Part shown: one piece after another, positions 30,676-40,520 of the stretch
Position numbering within the stretch: position 1 is the stretch's first letter
Layout: every line of letters starts with the position of its first letter
NCBI GenBank assembly: GCA_025352165.1
Contig: JANXTX010000112.1
Location: 1 to 43,957 of the forward strand
Direction: 5' to 3'
Source: Caulobacteraceae bacterium
GTDB taxonomy: Bacteria; Pseudomonadota; Alphaproteobacteria; Caulobacterales; Caulobacteraceae
DNA length: 43,957 nucleotides
Notes under the pieces: model-generated
Databases searched by the model: none
What the model was told of the DNA's origin: nothing
Seen by the model: only the letters and a program-made list of their open reading frames with translations
Translations under genes and position numbers: made by a program

Positions 30676-33255
30676 ATGCCTACACACCAATCCATGACTC
30701 GGACTCCCGCTTCAGCTCGGACCCTGTCGCGATGCACCTCGTCGCATACCGCATTGATCGTCGCGCTAGCGACCAGCCTCGCCGCCGGCGGCGCAATGGC
30801 GCAAACTGCGGCAGGCGGCGGATCGTCTGGAGGTACTATCGCCAAATCCGACCAGGCCACCTCTCTTGAGGAGGTCACGGTCACAGCCCGTAAGGTCAAG
30901 GAACGTCTGATCGATGTGCCGGTCGTGGCCAGCGTCATGAGCTCTGTTACCCTGCAGCGTTACGCGACGACCGACCTCGAACAACTGGATTCCCAGGTGC
31001 TCGGCGTCCACATCTACCACGCTGACGGAGGCGTCGCCGGCGGCGGCATCTCGATCCGCGGCGTGGGCCAACTGGCGGTCGACTACGGCGCCGAAGAACC
31101 GGTGGTGGTCGACATCGACGGCATGGCTTTCACTCGCGGCCACGTACTCGACACCGGCTTCTTCGACATGCAGTCGCTGGAAGTGTTGAAGGGACCTCAG
31201 TCTCTGTTCTTCGGCAAGAACAGCCCCGCCGGAGTGATTAACGTCACCAGCATGAACCCCGGCCCGGACTGGAGCGGCTACGTCAAGGCTGGTTATGAGT
31301 TCAAGACCGAGGATCCGACCATCGAAGGTGCGGTCAACATCCCAATCACAGACAAGCTCAAAGCGCGTGTCGCCATGAAACTAGAGGACATGCAGGGCGG
31401 CTGGCTGCAGAATACGGCCATCCCGGTGCCCGGCCTTCCTGGCTACGGCGGCGGAGAAACCCAGGGCGCCAGCTACAATAAGTATCCGCAAACCAAGGAA
31501 CTGCTCGGCCGCATCACCCTCGTCTGGAATCCCAACGATCGATTCAGCCTGAACTTCAAGGCTTTCGGCTCTGTAAGGCATGACAACGACGGTAACGCGG
31601 TGACGCTAGCGGGTTGCGGCGTCGGCAATCCAAATGCGCTTTCAACCACGCACCCGGTTTATGACGGCGTCATCGACTACACACAGACCTGCTCCGGTCA
31701 TCTGACCTGGACAATAAATGACGCACTTCCGTCGCAGGCCGTGGCGGCGACCCTGACCGGCGTGGCTCCGGGCGCCAAGTTCTACATGAACTCCACCAAC
31801 TACATCTACACTTTGAACATGAACTATAAGTTCGATCAGTTCGACGTGACTTCAACCACAGGCGTCTGGGATCACCGCGAGCGGGAATATACTGGTTACA
31901 GCTATGACAGTTTCGCCGGCATCGTCTCCAAACAAGGTGAATCTGGCACGAGCTGGGAACAGGAACTCCGAGTTCACACGGACTTCAACTTCCCGCTCAA
32001 CGCCACTTTTGGCGCCTTTTTCGAAAAAGATCAGTACGGCCACTATGCGCCAATCACGTTGCTTCCGCTTGGTGCGACCGCTCAACCGGGACCGTATTTC
32101 GGCAGCTACCTGACCTGGAACAATGTTGAAGGCAATTCAAACAAGAGCTACTCGTTCTTCTTCCAGGGCAACTGGAAGATCCTGCCAAACCTCGAACTCG
32201 CCGGCGGCGGACGCTGGTCCCACGAAGAGCGCCATGCTCAGGTCGGCAATGCATTCAATGCCTTTGATGGCTTTCCATTTTTCCAGCAAAATCCCACTCT
32301 GAACCCGTTCAGCCCGGCGGGGGTCTGGTACCACCCATCAACCAGCTTTACGAACTTCTCGCCTGAAGCCACGCTCAGCTGGCACCCGCGACAGAACCTG
32401 ATGGTCTACGCTGCCTATAAGACCGGTTACTTGGCCGCCGGTATCTCCAACCCTGGTTCGGTCCCCAACCTGACCGGGTTCGCGACTACCGCCCAACAGA
32501 ACGCCCAGCTGATCTTTGGGGGTGAAACCGTTGAAGGCTTCGAAGGCGGCGTTAAAGGCACGTTGCTCAATGGCAGGCTAAGTGGCGACTTCGATGTCTA
32601 CCGTTACAAGTACTCGCAATTGCAGGTCGCCGTCTTCAATCCACAATCGGTCACCTTCAGTACCCAAAATGCCGCCAGCGCTTTAAACGAGGGTGTCGAA
32701 TTCCAGGGCTCGTTCCGGTTCAACGAGAACTTCTCAGTTCGCGTCGGCCTTGCCTATAATCACCTGGCCTACGAGAGCTACACCAACGCCCAGTGCAACC
32801 CGATCCAGCTCCTGAACCCGGCCCCGCTGGGCTCTCAGGTCGGCCGGGGCCAATGTGTCATAGTCGCCGTCAATGGCGCCACGACCAAAATCCAGGACTA
32901 CAGCGGCTACACCTATGGCGAGGCGCCGTTCCAGGCGATCATCGGCGCCAACTTCGACCACGACCTCAACAGCAAGTGGGCGTTCCAGGCGACCGCCGAC
33001 GCCACCTTCTTTGACAGCTCGCCTTCCATCCTTGGTCAGCCCGGCACTTCGGTTCCGGCCTATAGCCTGGTGAACATGTCGCTGAAACTGCATGAGAAGG
33101 ATGGCCCCTGGTCCGTCGCTCTGATCGGCACCAATATCACCAACACTCTCTATATCGACCCGATCGGCAACAAGCCCCTCGGCGAAGCGGGCGACCTCAC
33201 CGGCTACATACACCCGCCGCGCGAGGTCACCCTGCAGTTTACGCGGACGTTCTGA
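30676..33255 (+). CDS. TonB-dependent receptor
   Basis: Signal peptide, LEEVTVTARKVKERLIDVPV, plug (GISIRGVGQ, LEVLKGPQSLFFGKNSPAGVINVTS), C-terminal beta-barrel ending LQFTRTF. Confidence 0.95.
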   Translation: MPTHQSMTRTPASARTLSRCTSSHTALIVALATSLAAGGAMAQTAAGGGSSGGTIAKSDQATSLEEVTVTARKVKERLIDVPVVASVMSSVTLQRYATTDLEQLDSQVLGVHIYHADGGVAGGGISIRGVGQLAVDYGAEEPVVVDIDGMAFTRGHVLDTGFFDMQSLEVLKGPQSLFFGKNSPAGVINVTSMNPGPDWSGYVKAGYEFKTEDPTIEGAVNIPITDKLKARVAMKLEDMQGGWLQNTAIPVPGLPGYGGGETQGASYNKYPQTKELLGRITLVWNPNDRFSLNFKAFGSVRHDNDGNAVTLAGCGVGNPNALSTTHPVYDGVIDYTQTCSGHLTWTINDALPSQAVAATLTGVAPGAKFYMNSTNYIYTLNMNYKFDQFDVTSTTGVWDHREREYTGYSYDSFAGIVSKQGESGTSWEQELRVHTDFNFPLNATFGAFFEKDQYGHYAPITLLPLGATAQPGPYFGSYLTWNNVEGNSNKSYSFFFQGNWKILPNLELAGGGRWSHEERHAQVGNAFNAFDGFPFFQQNPTLNPFSPAGVWYHPSTSFTNFSPEATLSWHPRQNLMVYAAYKTGYLAAGISNPGSVPNLTGFATTAQQNAQLIFGGETVEGFEGGVKGTLLNGRLSGDFDVYRYKYSQLQVAVFNPQSVTFSTQNAASALNEGVEFQGSFRFNENFSVRVGLAYNHLAYESYTNAQCNPIQLLNPAPLGSQVGRGQCVIVAVNGATTKIQDYSGYTYGEAPFQAIIGANFDHDLNSKWAFQATADATFFDSSPSILGQPGTSVPAYSLVNMSLKLHEKDGPWSVALIGTNITNTLYIDPIGNKPLGEAGDLTGYIHPPREVTLQFTRTF

Positions 33256-33261
33256 GCCAAC

Positions 33262-33289
33262 CCTCCCCCGCGCATCCGCGTGGGGGAGG
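33262..33289 (+). terminator. Strong hairpin after the TonB-dependent receptor gene
   Basis: CCTCCCCCGCGC-ATCC-GCGTGGGGGAGG: 12-bp stem with one G-U pair, 7 nt after the stop; no clear U-tract. Confidence 0.65.
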
Positions 33290-33421
33290 ATCCGTTCTCC
33301 GCGAGAGAGCTAATCCACGGCCATTCGTGGGTGAGGTTTCCGGGTATCGCTCAACCGGGCCCAGGCCATAGTGGCCACGCTTTTCATCATCCCTGACGTG
33401 CGGGATTCTCCAGAACGTCGC

Positions 33422-34306
33422 TCAGCCTGGGACGACGCCTCTCGCCAGAGACCGCACCATCGGCATACTGAGCAGCCAGTCCCCCCCGAGAGCAAGCTGG
33501 GCGGGGCCGATGTCGCGAACGAGATGGGCGACAATATCCGCGGGCACCGAGCCATCCGGTGCGAACGGGTCCAACGCCGTCAGCGCCTTGATTCGCCGAT
33601 CATCCTCATCGACATCTCCGGACAGGTCACCGGTTCGCTCCACGATGATCGCGCAGGCTGTCGGCGAATGACCGACGTCCAGGGCGCAGTTCAGCAGAAT
33701 TCCGTCTAGCATTCCCGCGCGGATTGCGTTGACTCCATTGAGGATGGAAAAGCCCAGTGCGCCGCTGGTCAACTCGGTAGCGATCACGAACAACTTGCCC
33801 TGGTAGGGCATGACCCAGCCATCCAGCGTCACTCCGCCGGTGCCCATAATAAGGCGCAACAGACCGGTGTCATCCAGCCTCATCATGATCTGGTCGTGGA
33901 TAAAATGCCCAGGCCGCTGGGCGTAGGGCCGCGTCGAGCGGAAAAAGCCTTCATAGGCGTGCGCCCTCAACGCTGTCCCATCCATGATCTGGTCCATCAG
34001 AGGAATCGGCAGCCCAGGCGGCAGGCGAGCCGATCTGCTCAGTGAGGTGTTCGACGGCTCCACACCAAGCAGCCCCTCAAGACCGCCGATATCCCGTTCC
34101 CAATCAATCAGGCGGAAGCCCCGGACCCGGCTGGCCACCAGTTCGGTAAGGCGCGCCAGGTTGTGATTGGAAGGCTCCACCCTCCCGGTCATCCAGCGCC
34201 CGACGATCGATTTGTCCACCGCCAATTCAGCGGCCAGATGACTCCGCGTCATTGAAAGAGACTTCAGGACCAGGGTGAGCTTATCGGCGAACAACTGTGA
34301 TTGCAT
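33422..34306 (-). CDS. HTH (XRE-like) transcriptional regulator with uncharacterised C-terminal domain
   Basis: N-terminal MTRSHLAAELAVDKSIVGRWMTGRVEPSNHNLARLTELVA; C-terminus not assigned. Confidence 0.75.
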   Translation of the reverse strand: MQSQLFADKLTLVLKSLSMTRSHLAAELAVDKSIVGRWMTGRVEPSNHNLARLTELVASRVRGFRLIDWERDIGGLEGLLGVEPSNTSLSRSARLPPGLPIPLMDQIMDGTALRAHAYEGFFRSTRPYAQRPGHFIHDQIMMRLDDTGLLRLIMGTGGVTLDGWVMPYQGKLFVIATELTSGALGFSILNGVNAIRAGMLDGILLNCALDVGHSPTACAIIVERTGDLSGDVDEDDRRIKALTALDPFAPDGSVPADIVAHLVRDIGPAQLALGGDWLLSMPMVRSLARGVVPG

Positions 34307-34415
34307 TTCTATATTTCCGACAAATCCCCAATGTAAGCGGGGCCCTGCCGCTCATGCACGAAGGTATGCCGCATGCAAGCCATTGCGAGTGCATGGCGCA
34401 CCGTTCGCATTGGTC

Positions 34416-35480
34416 CTACAGGAGCGGCGCGACTTCGTTGGCCAATAAATCCATCGAATGCTCCCATTCCCGCGGCGCGTCGAGGTAGTCATAGCTGTAG
34501 ACCAGCAGCGTTCCGAACGGCCCGCCGAGCTCTTCGAACCAAGCCTTCATTTTGCGGACCACCGTATGCGGTGAACCGACAATCCAGACGTGCTCGGCCA
34601 GATAGGCCGCGTCCACCTTGGACGGATCCATCATGGGATCGGGCAGAATTCCCTGCAGAATGCCGAAACGCTCGAAGGTTGGCTTCAGGTAGACGTCCCA
34701 GGCATGACCGATACCGCCTTCGATCGCCAGGCGCCGCGCAGCCTCGTCGGTATCGGCGACAATCACATCGCGCACCACCCGGTGCACCAGACGATCGTAG
34801 GGCCGACCTGCAGCTTCCATCTGCGTCCGGTAGGTCTCGAAATGGCTGCGCAGGAAAGCGTTGCCAGCAAATACCGAAGCCGGGATGTAACCCTGTTTGC
34901 CCGCGAACTCGATCGAGGGTGATGGTGAATTCAGGCCGGTCATCGCCATCGGCATCGACCCGCCCCATGGCCGAAGGTCGCGGATCGTCTCGTGCGAAAG
35001 TTCCGAAGTCGGAAACCCCGCGTCCCAGAATTCGCCGACATGCGAGAACGGCTCGCCCTTCCATACCCGCTGCATGATCTCGATTGCCTCGAACATCATC
35101 GCGTGGTTTTTCGACATGTCGGTGACGCCGCGCAGCGCCGCGTCGCTGGGATAGGCCCCGGTGGCCACACCCATCTGATACCGCCCCTCAAGGATCTGGC
35201 TCAGCCATGCCGACTGCACCGCCAGCGTCGACGGATTATGATAGGGCAACAGGTGGGCCAACGGTCCCAGCTTGATCCGGCTGGTCTGCAACGCCGCCGC
35301 GGCGATCACCAGCTCGGGACTGGGTATCGATTCCCAGTCGAGCGTCGCATGCTCGCCTACCCAGTATTCGCTGAAGCCAACCTTGTCGGCATGCACCGCC
35401 TGACGCACCGCCCAGTCGAACACCTGCCTGGGACTCCGCTCAGGCCGCATAAACGGCGTCTGGAACATCCCGACTTTCAT
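34416..35480 (-). CDS. LLM class flavin-dependent oxidoreductase
   Basis: MKVGMFQTPFMRPER..., FSEYWVGEHATLDWES, SPELVIAAAALQTSRIKLGPLAHLLPYHNP, GVATGAYPSD. Start refined to 35480. Confidence 0.93.
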   Translation of the reverse strand: MKVGMFQTPFMRPERSPRQVFDWAVRQAVHADKVGFSEYWVGEHATLDWESIPSPELVIAAAALQTSRIKLGPLAHLLPYHNPSTLAVQSAWLSQILEGRYQMGVATGAYPSDAALRGVTDMSKNHAMMFEAIEIMQRVWKGEPFSHVGEFWDAGFPTSELSHETIRDLRPWGGSMPMAMTGLNSPSPSIEFAGKQGYIPASVFAGNAFLRSHFETYRTQMEAAGRPYDRLVHRVVRDVIVADTDEAARRLAIEGGIGHAWDVYLKPTFERFGILQGILPDPMMDPSKVDAAYLAEHVWIVGSPHTVVRKMKAWFEELGGPFGTLLVYSYDYLDAPREWEHSMDLLANEVAPLL

Positions 35481-35535
35481 GGCCAAATCCCCTACCAATC
35501 AAAAATTATGTTGAATGCGGCGAAGCCGCTATAGA

Positions 35536-35654
35536 TTGTCCGCAGATACGCAGATTTACGAGGATAAGAATATATTTCAGATCACTGAAAGAAGACGCGC
35601 CAAACCAAAATCGATCCTTCTTTATCCTCTTAAATCTGCGTCATCTGTGGACAA
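35536..35654. repeat. MITE-like element: ~35-37-bp imperfect terminal inverted repeats with inner hairpin
   Basis: Left TTGTCCGCAGATACGCAGATTTACGAGGATAAGAA (35536-35570); right arm 35618-35654 reverse-complements to TTGTCCACAGATGACGCAGATTTAAGAGGATAAAGAA. Inner TTTCAG-ATCA-CTGAAA. Confidence 0.75.
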
Positions 35655-35678
35655 ATTTTCTCTCGTCGCCTGCTAGGC

Positions 35679-36470
35679 TCAGCGCGTATAGGGAGTCATC
35701 ATCGTCAACACACTATCCGCCTCAGTGAAGCCCACCTGCGCAGACGCGCCGAACGATTCCAGGATCGCCTTGAACCGCTCCTCCACCAGCGCCCGGTAGT
35801 CGCCATGCGTGAACAGATATTCCTGATTGGCATCGATCCCCGCCAGAACCTTCATGGCTACCGCGCCTGGCGCCATGCCGATCGAGAAGCTGTCGCCAAC
35901 CAGCGGCGTCGCCACGACGCCCGGATAAAGGATCGAGACCCCGATGTTGTGCGGCGCCAGTTCCGCCCTCAGCGCCTCGCCCATAGCGCTGACCCCAAAC
36001 TTGGTCACCGCATAGTCACCGATGGCGCTGGCCGAAAGCATCCCCGCCATCGACGAGGTCAGCACGATGTGCCCGCCCTCCCCGTGCTCCTTGATCAGAG
36101 ACGTGGTCGCGTAGACCGTGTTGTAGACCGCCGTCAGATTAATCGAGACGATCCGGTCCCAGGCCTCCGGCGAGGTTTCCGACAGCGGCGTTCCCGCCGG
36201 CGAGATCCCGGCATTGGCGCAGACTATGCGTAAGCGACCAAACTCCTTCGCCGACACCGCCGCATTCCGCCACGCCGCGCGGTCACAGACATCCAGCGGT
36301 ATCGCCAGCACCTGCGCGCCGCTTGCCGTCAGCCCGGCGGCGGCCTTCTCCAGCGCCGTCACGTCACGGTCGCACAATACCAGCTTCAGGGCACGCCCCG
36401 CGAACGCCTCCGCCATCGCCAGCCCGATCCCGCTCGCGCCGCCGGTAATCAGCGCAACGCCTCCACTCAT
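35679..36470 (-). CDS. SDR family oxidoreductase
   Basis: ALITGGASGIGLAMAEAF, CANAGIS, VLTSSMAGMLSASAIGDYAVTK. Start likely 36470 (MSGGVALITGG). Confidence 0.9.
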   Translation of the reverse strand: MSGGVALITGGASGIGLAMAEAFAGRALKLVLCDRDVTALEKAAAGLTASGAQVLAIPLDVCDRAAWRNAAVSAKEFGRLRIVCANAGISPAGTPLSETSPEAWDRIVSINLTAVYNTVYATTSLIKEHGEGGHIVLTSSMAGMLSASAIGDYAVTKFGVSAMGEALRAELAPHNIGVSILYPGVVATPLVGDSFSIGMAPGAVAMKVLAGIDANQEYLFTHGDYRALVEERFKAILESFGASAQVGFTEADSVLTMMTPYTR

Positions 36471-36820
36471 GTCCGCCACTTCGTCCGCCTCGCGTTTCAA
36501 TCCCTTGTTGGGTGGAAACTAGCACGCGCTACGAATTTGGTGCGAGCCGAATTGTGAACCCTACGCGCCGGCTTGCCACGGCGATGCAGGTTTGTTCACG
36601 TGGATGACGCAATGGCCTAGAGTCATTCCTGGCAGTACCGCGCATCATGGCTCCGCGGCATCGCTCAAATGCATAGCTGAGACGATTTTTTGAGCCGACC
36701 TGAATGAGAACCTGCCAGGCCGTGGCGCGGTTGTCGGCGACGTCTTCGAGAACGAATCCCAGGACCTGCGGCGGGAATCGGTCGGCCGGGGTCGGATCCC
36801 CGCGCCGCCCATCCCACCGG

Positions 36821-39235
36821 CTAGACCTGGTGCGACCGCGGCGTTACCAGCAGCGGCGTCGCCTCCCGCCAGGACTGGGCGAGTGGCCCACTCGAAACCG
36901 CTGCCCCGCCGCCCATCCCGGCCATGGCTGCAACGAAGGCCTGCGCCGATGCCGGCGGCGACACAGAAGCGCCGGTGGTCGGGTCGACCACGATGACCCC
37001 GCCATGGCCGTCGCTGCTGGCCGTGAAGGTCGAGCCGGTGAAATTTCCCACGAGGTTGAGCTTGGCCGTGTGAGTCCCGTCGGTCACCGTCAACACGCCT
37101 CCCAAGGTCGTGCCGCTGAAGGTCGCCTCGCCAGCGCTGACGAAACCGACATCGCTCAGATCGAACGACGTCCCGCCGGTGGTCGAGAAACCGGTGATTG
37201 CGGCGGTGTATAGCTGGCTTCGGCCGAGGATCAGCGTGCCAGTCCCGCCCGAGAAAGCCACAGCCTGGTTGAAAGTCCCCGAAGCGTCGAGCGTCCCGCC
37301 AATGACTCGCGCCGAGCCGGTCCCGGTGACAGTCGCGTTGTTCTCCAGCACCAGCGTGCCGGCGCTGACCAACAGCAGGCCGTTGTTGATCACCGGCCCC
37401 TGTATCTCGAGCTTGCCTCCTCCGGACACTTCAAGAGTGCCGTTCACGGTCACGCCTTTTCCGCTGATCACGTCGGCCGCATTGGTCAGATTGAGCGTGC
37501 GGCCTGCATTGATAATCACGCTGCCGTTCGTCTGGAACCAGTCTCCGCCGAAAGTGATGTTCGAGGCCACCGTCACCTTGGCCGTTTTGGCGGTCACGAA
37601 CAGGTTGGCGACCGATAGCGAGCCGTGGTTCTGCAAGGTCAGTTTGCCGGTCACCGAAAGGGTCCCCGCCCCGCCGATGGATCCCGCCACCGCCAGACTG
37701 CCGATGTCATTGACGATGCCGTTGTCGATCAGCGTCTTGCCAGCGGCCACCGTCGCAGACGCGCCCAGCGAGAAGTTACCGCCCGATGCAATCTCTAGAG
37801 TCCCGAAATCCTGGAACACCGGTGCGGAGCCGACGAAACCGGTGACCGTGATGTTTCCGGCGCCGCCGATCCCACTGACGGTGCCCGAACCACCATCAAG
37901 CTCAAGCGTTCCCCCTCCACCAATGACCGCGCCCGCCAACACGCTGTTGGTTTCGACGATCAGCACGTCGGACGACGACTTGAACAGCACCGCGGCCCCG
38001 CCGGAGATCGTCCCGAAATTGATGACCGTCACATTGCCGCCGGCGCCGGCAAAGACACCGACGCCGGTATAGGCGGCGCCGTAGCTGGATACCCGGCCCT
38101 CGATGGTCGCGGTGTGATGCGAGGGGACGCCATTGATGATCGTGCCGACTGACATCTCGATGCCGTATCCCGAGAGCTGCCGTCCCGCGCCCGCGCCGGA
38201 GATCACCGTCCCGTAGTTGGTGACCGCGCCATTGCCCTCGATGCCGGCCCCACCGATGCCACCGCGTGATGAGCCCGCCCCCAGACCGCCCGCGCCGCCG
38301 GAGATCATGCCGAGATTGATCACGTAGCCACCGCCAGCTGCCAGGACGGCGCCCGCACCGCCCGATCCGACCTGTTGATAGCCCGATTTCGCGCCGTTAA
38401 CGCCGGTTCCACCGCCACCGCCGATGACGAGTTGATCGTTGGCCAACTCCCCGCCGTCGGTCAGGACGACGCCCGCCCCCCCCGTGCCGCCGCCTCCGCC
38501 CGATCCACCGGCGCCGCCGATGCCGCCTTCGACGAACCCCGCATTTATTGAAACAAAGCCGCCGCTGGCGAGAGCGACGGCCGCTCCGCCGGTTCCTCCA
38601 TAGCCGCCGATGCCGGAGCCGCCGCCGCCCTGGCCGCCTTTGCCACCGATAACGCCGCCGAGCTGGTTGATCACATCGCCGGAGCCGGCCATGTAGACGC
38701 CGTCCCCGCCGCCGCCGCCCGCCCCTCCACGCGCCGTCCCGCCAAAGCTGCTCGCGCCGCCGGCCCCGCCGCCACCGCCGAAGATATAGCTTTCGTTGAC
38801 AACTTTGCCTCCTGAATGGAAATTTCCCCCGGCGCCGCCATAGCCGCCCTCGCCACCGAAGGAGCCCGCGATTCCCGCGCCGCCGCCGCCGCCGATGATG
38901 TCACCGCCGAGCGATTGCACGTTTTCATAGACCGACAGATAGACCCCCGCGCCGCCCGCGTTGCCCGCCGCACCCGCCCCGCTGGCCGATACCGCGAGGC
39001 CGCCGTGAACGTAGCCGGCGCCAAGGTTCAGAAACTGGCCGCCACCCGTCCCCATGGTGGCGCCATTGGCGCCGGATTGCGCGGCAATGTGGCCATAGTT
39101 CTGGACCGTCGCCAGACCGCTGGTAACCAGGCCGAAGCCACCCACGCTGCCGGAGGCTGTGATGTCGACGGTGCTGAAACCGCTGTTAAGCAGATAGCCG
39201 GAACTATAGGTCCCGGAGATGGTCTTGGTGGTCAT
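36821..39235 (-). CDS. Gly-rich beta-strand repeat protein (autotransporter-passenger-like, PGRS-like)
   Basis: MTTKTISGTYSSGYLLNSGFSTVDITASGSV...; long GGxGGxG region then beta-helix-type repeats; no obvious Sec signal or autotransporter barrel. Start refined to 39235. Confidence 0.75.
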   Translation of the reverse strand: MTTKTISGTYSSGYLLNSGFSTVDITASGSVGGFGLVTSGLATVQNYGHIAAQSGANGATMGTGGGQFLNLGAGYVHGGLAVSASGAGAAGNAGGAGVYLSVYENVQSLGGDIIGGGGGAGIAGSFGGEGGYGGAGGNFHSGGKVVNESYIFGGGGGAGGASSFGGTARGGAGGGGGDGVYMAGSGDVINQLGGVIGGKGGQGGGGSGIGGYGGTGGAAVALASGGFVSINAGFVEGGIGGAGGSGGGGGTGGAGVVLTDGGELANDQLVIGGGGGTGVNGAKSGYQQVGSGGAGAVLAAGGGYVINLGMISGGAGGLGAGSSRGGIGGAGIEGNGAVTNYGTVISGAGAGRQLSGYGIEMSVGTIINGVPSHHTATIEGRVSSYGAAYTGVGVFAGAGGNVTVINFGTISGGAAVLFKSSSDVLIVETNSVLAGAVIGGGGTLELDGGSGTVSGIGGAGNITVTGFVGSAPVFQDFGTLEIASGGNFSLGASATVAAGKTLIDNGIVNDIGSLAVAGSIGGAGTLSVTGKLTLQNHGSLSVANLFVTAKTAKVTVASNITFGGDWFQTNGSVIINAGRTLNLTNAADVISGKGVTVNGTLEVSGGGKLEIQGPVINNGLLLVSAGTLVLENNATVTGTGSARVIGGTLDASGTFNQAVAFSGGTGTLILGRSQLYTAAITGFSTTGGTSFDLSDVGFVSAGEATFSGTTLGGVLTVTDGTHTAKLNLVGNFTGSTFTASSDGHGGVIVVDPTTGASVSPPASAQAFVAAMAGMGGGAAVSSGPLAQSWREATPLLVTPRSHQV

Positions 39236-39507
39236 AGTTGTCGTTTCCTTTGTTGGGCTCGCGCGGCGCCCCGTGACGGCGCGAGTCAACTGGTCTGGTC
39301 GTATGCGTAGCGAGGGGGATTGCCGGTAGTAAGTTGCAGCGGCGCGCATTGAGGTGCAGCGAGAAGCGCGGATGTCGGTTGGCTGACACGGCTCCCCCCG
39401 CTTTCATCAGTGTCGACAAGCAGCGATGGGCATCCACTACCCGCGCCCTTGCGTAAAATCTTCCGGCCTGATCTCCTGGATTTCCCGACCGGAAAGAGGG
39501 ACCCAGG

Positions 39508-39852
39508 ATGTTGCCGCTCGAACTACGTCGTGTGATCTTGTTCACCGAGAAGCTACCCGAGCTGACGATATTCTATCGCGACCTGCTCGGCCTTGAACTC
39601 GCCGGACAGGAAGAAGGATGGGTGGATTTCGAGGCCGGCGCATGTGGCATTGCCCTGCACGCGGGACGATCCAGCATTGGAAATCGGCCACCTAAGATCG
39701 TCCTCTACGCGGCCGATGTGGCGGCCGCCCGCGCCGCCCTGGTCGAGCGAGGGGTGAAGACCCTCGGGTCGGTCAAATCCACCGGGTCCTTCGACATGTG
39801 CGACGGCAAGGACCCTGATGGAAATCCTTTCCAGATTTCCAGCCGGCGCTGA
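39508..39852 (+). CDS. VOC (glyoxalase/bleomycin-resistance) family protein
   Basis: RVILFTEKLPELTIFYRDLLGLELAGQEEGWVDFEAG..., FDMCDGKDPDGNPFQIS. Confidence 0.9.
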   Translation: MLPLELRRVILFTEKLPELTIFYRDLLGLELAGQEEGWVDFEAGACGIALHAGRSSIGNRPPKIVLYAADVAAARAALVERGVKTLGSVKSTGSFDMCDGKDPDGNPFQISSRR

Positions 39853-40067
39853 CCGCTGCCCGTCCCACCGGGTGATTATCCTAGATATATCTTGCCTTTG
39901 TGGTACATCCATGCGCACTGCCGCCTGATCGAATATCGTTTTGGTTCGGTTGCTCTCCACACTTGTTCTTCGGATCGAGTTCCCGAGTCTTCCACGATCC
40001 TCTCCTGAAATTTGGTCACGCGTTCCAAATGGGGCGCGCGAACACTGGCACCTGAAAGGTGACACTA

Positions 40068-40277
40068 ATGACAACCGGTACGGTAAAGTGGTTCAACCCC
40101 ACCAAAGGCTTCGGCTTCATCCAACCTGACGACGGCGGCGTCGACGTATTCGTCCACATTTCCGCCGTCGAGCGCTCGGGCCTCGGCTCGCTCAACGAAG
40201 GTCAGAAGATCACCTTCGAACTCGAACGCGATCAGCGCAGTGGCAAGATGTCCGCCGGCCAGCTTCAGTCAGCGTAG
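40068..40277 (+). CDS. Cold-shock protein (CspA family)
   Basis: [55 protein letters not shown]. Confidence 0.97.
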   Translation: MTTGTVKWFNPTKGFGFIQPDDGGVDVFVHISAVERSGLGSLNEGQKITFELERDQRSGKMSAGQLQSA

Positions 40278-40364
40278 CAACAACCCCGCCGGTTGGAGCC
40301 TCGCGTTCCTGTCCGGCGGGTTCCTTCGCCTGCCTTCCTGTCCAACGCCTTTGGAGAACGTCCC

Positions 40365-40511
40365 ATGGCGCGCACACCCAACTACTCATTCGAACGGCAT
40401 GAACGTGATCGCCTGAAGGCGATCAAGGTCGCTGAAAAGACCAGAGCCAAGCGTGAACAACGTGAGCGCGACCTCGCGCAGACCCAAACCCCGCCCGCGA
40501 CCGAGAAATAG
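40365..40511 (+). CDS. Small basic/charged hypothetical protein
   Basis: MARTPNYSFERHERDRLKAIKVAEKTRAKREQRERDLAQTQTPPATEK; same strand directly after the csp gene. Confidence 0.6.
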   Translation: MARTPNYSFERHERDRLKAIKVAEKTRAKREQRERDLAQTQTPPATEK

Positions 40512-40520
40512 GCCTACGCC

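Noticed and set aside
37110-38072. 320-aa plus-strand Pro/Thr/Ser/Val-rich ORF
   Set aside because: Complement of the Gly-rich repeat gene; Pro-rich composition is the expected antisense product of Gly-rich codons.
38200-39030. GCC/CCG-rich repetitive DNA that could be mistaken for a tandem repeat or CRISPR-like array
   Set aside because: Periodicity comes from Gly codons of one ORF; no regular repeat-spacer structure.
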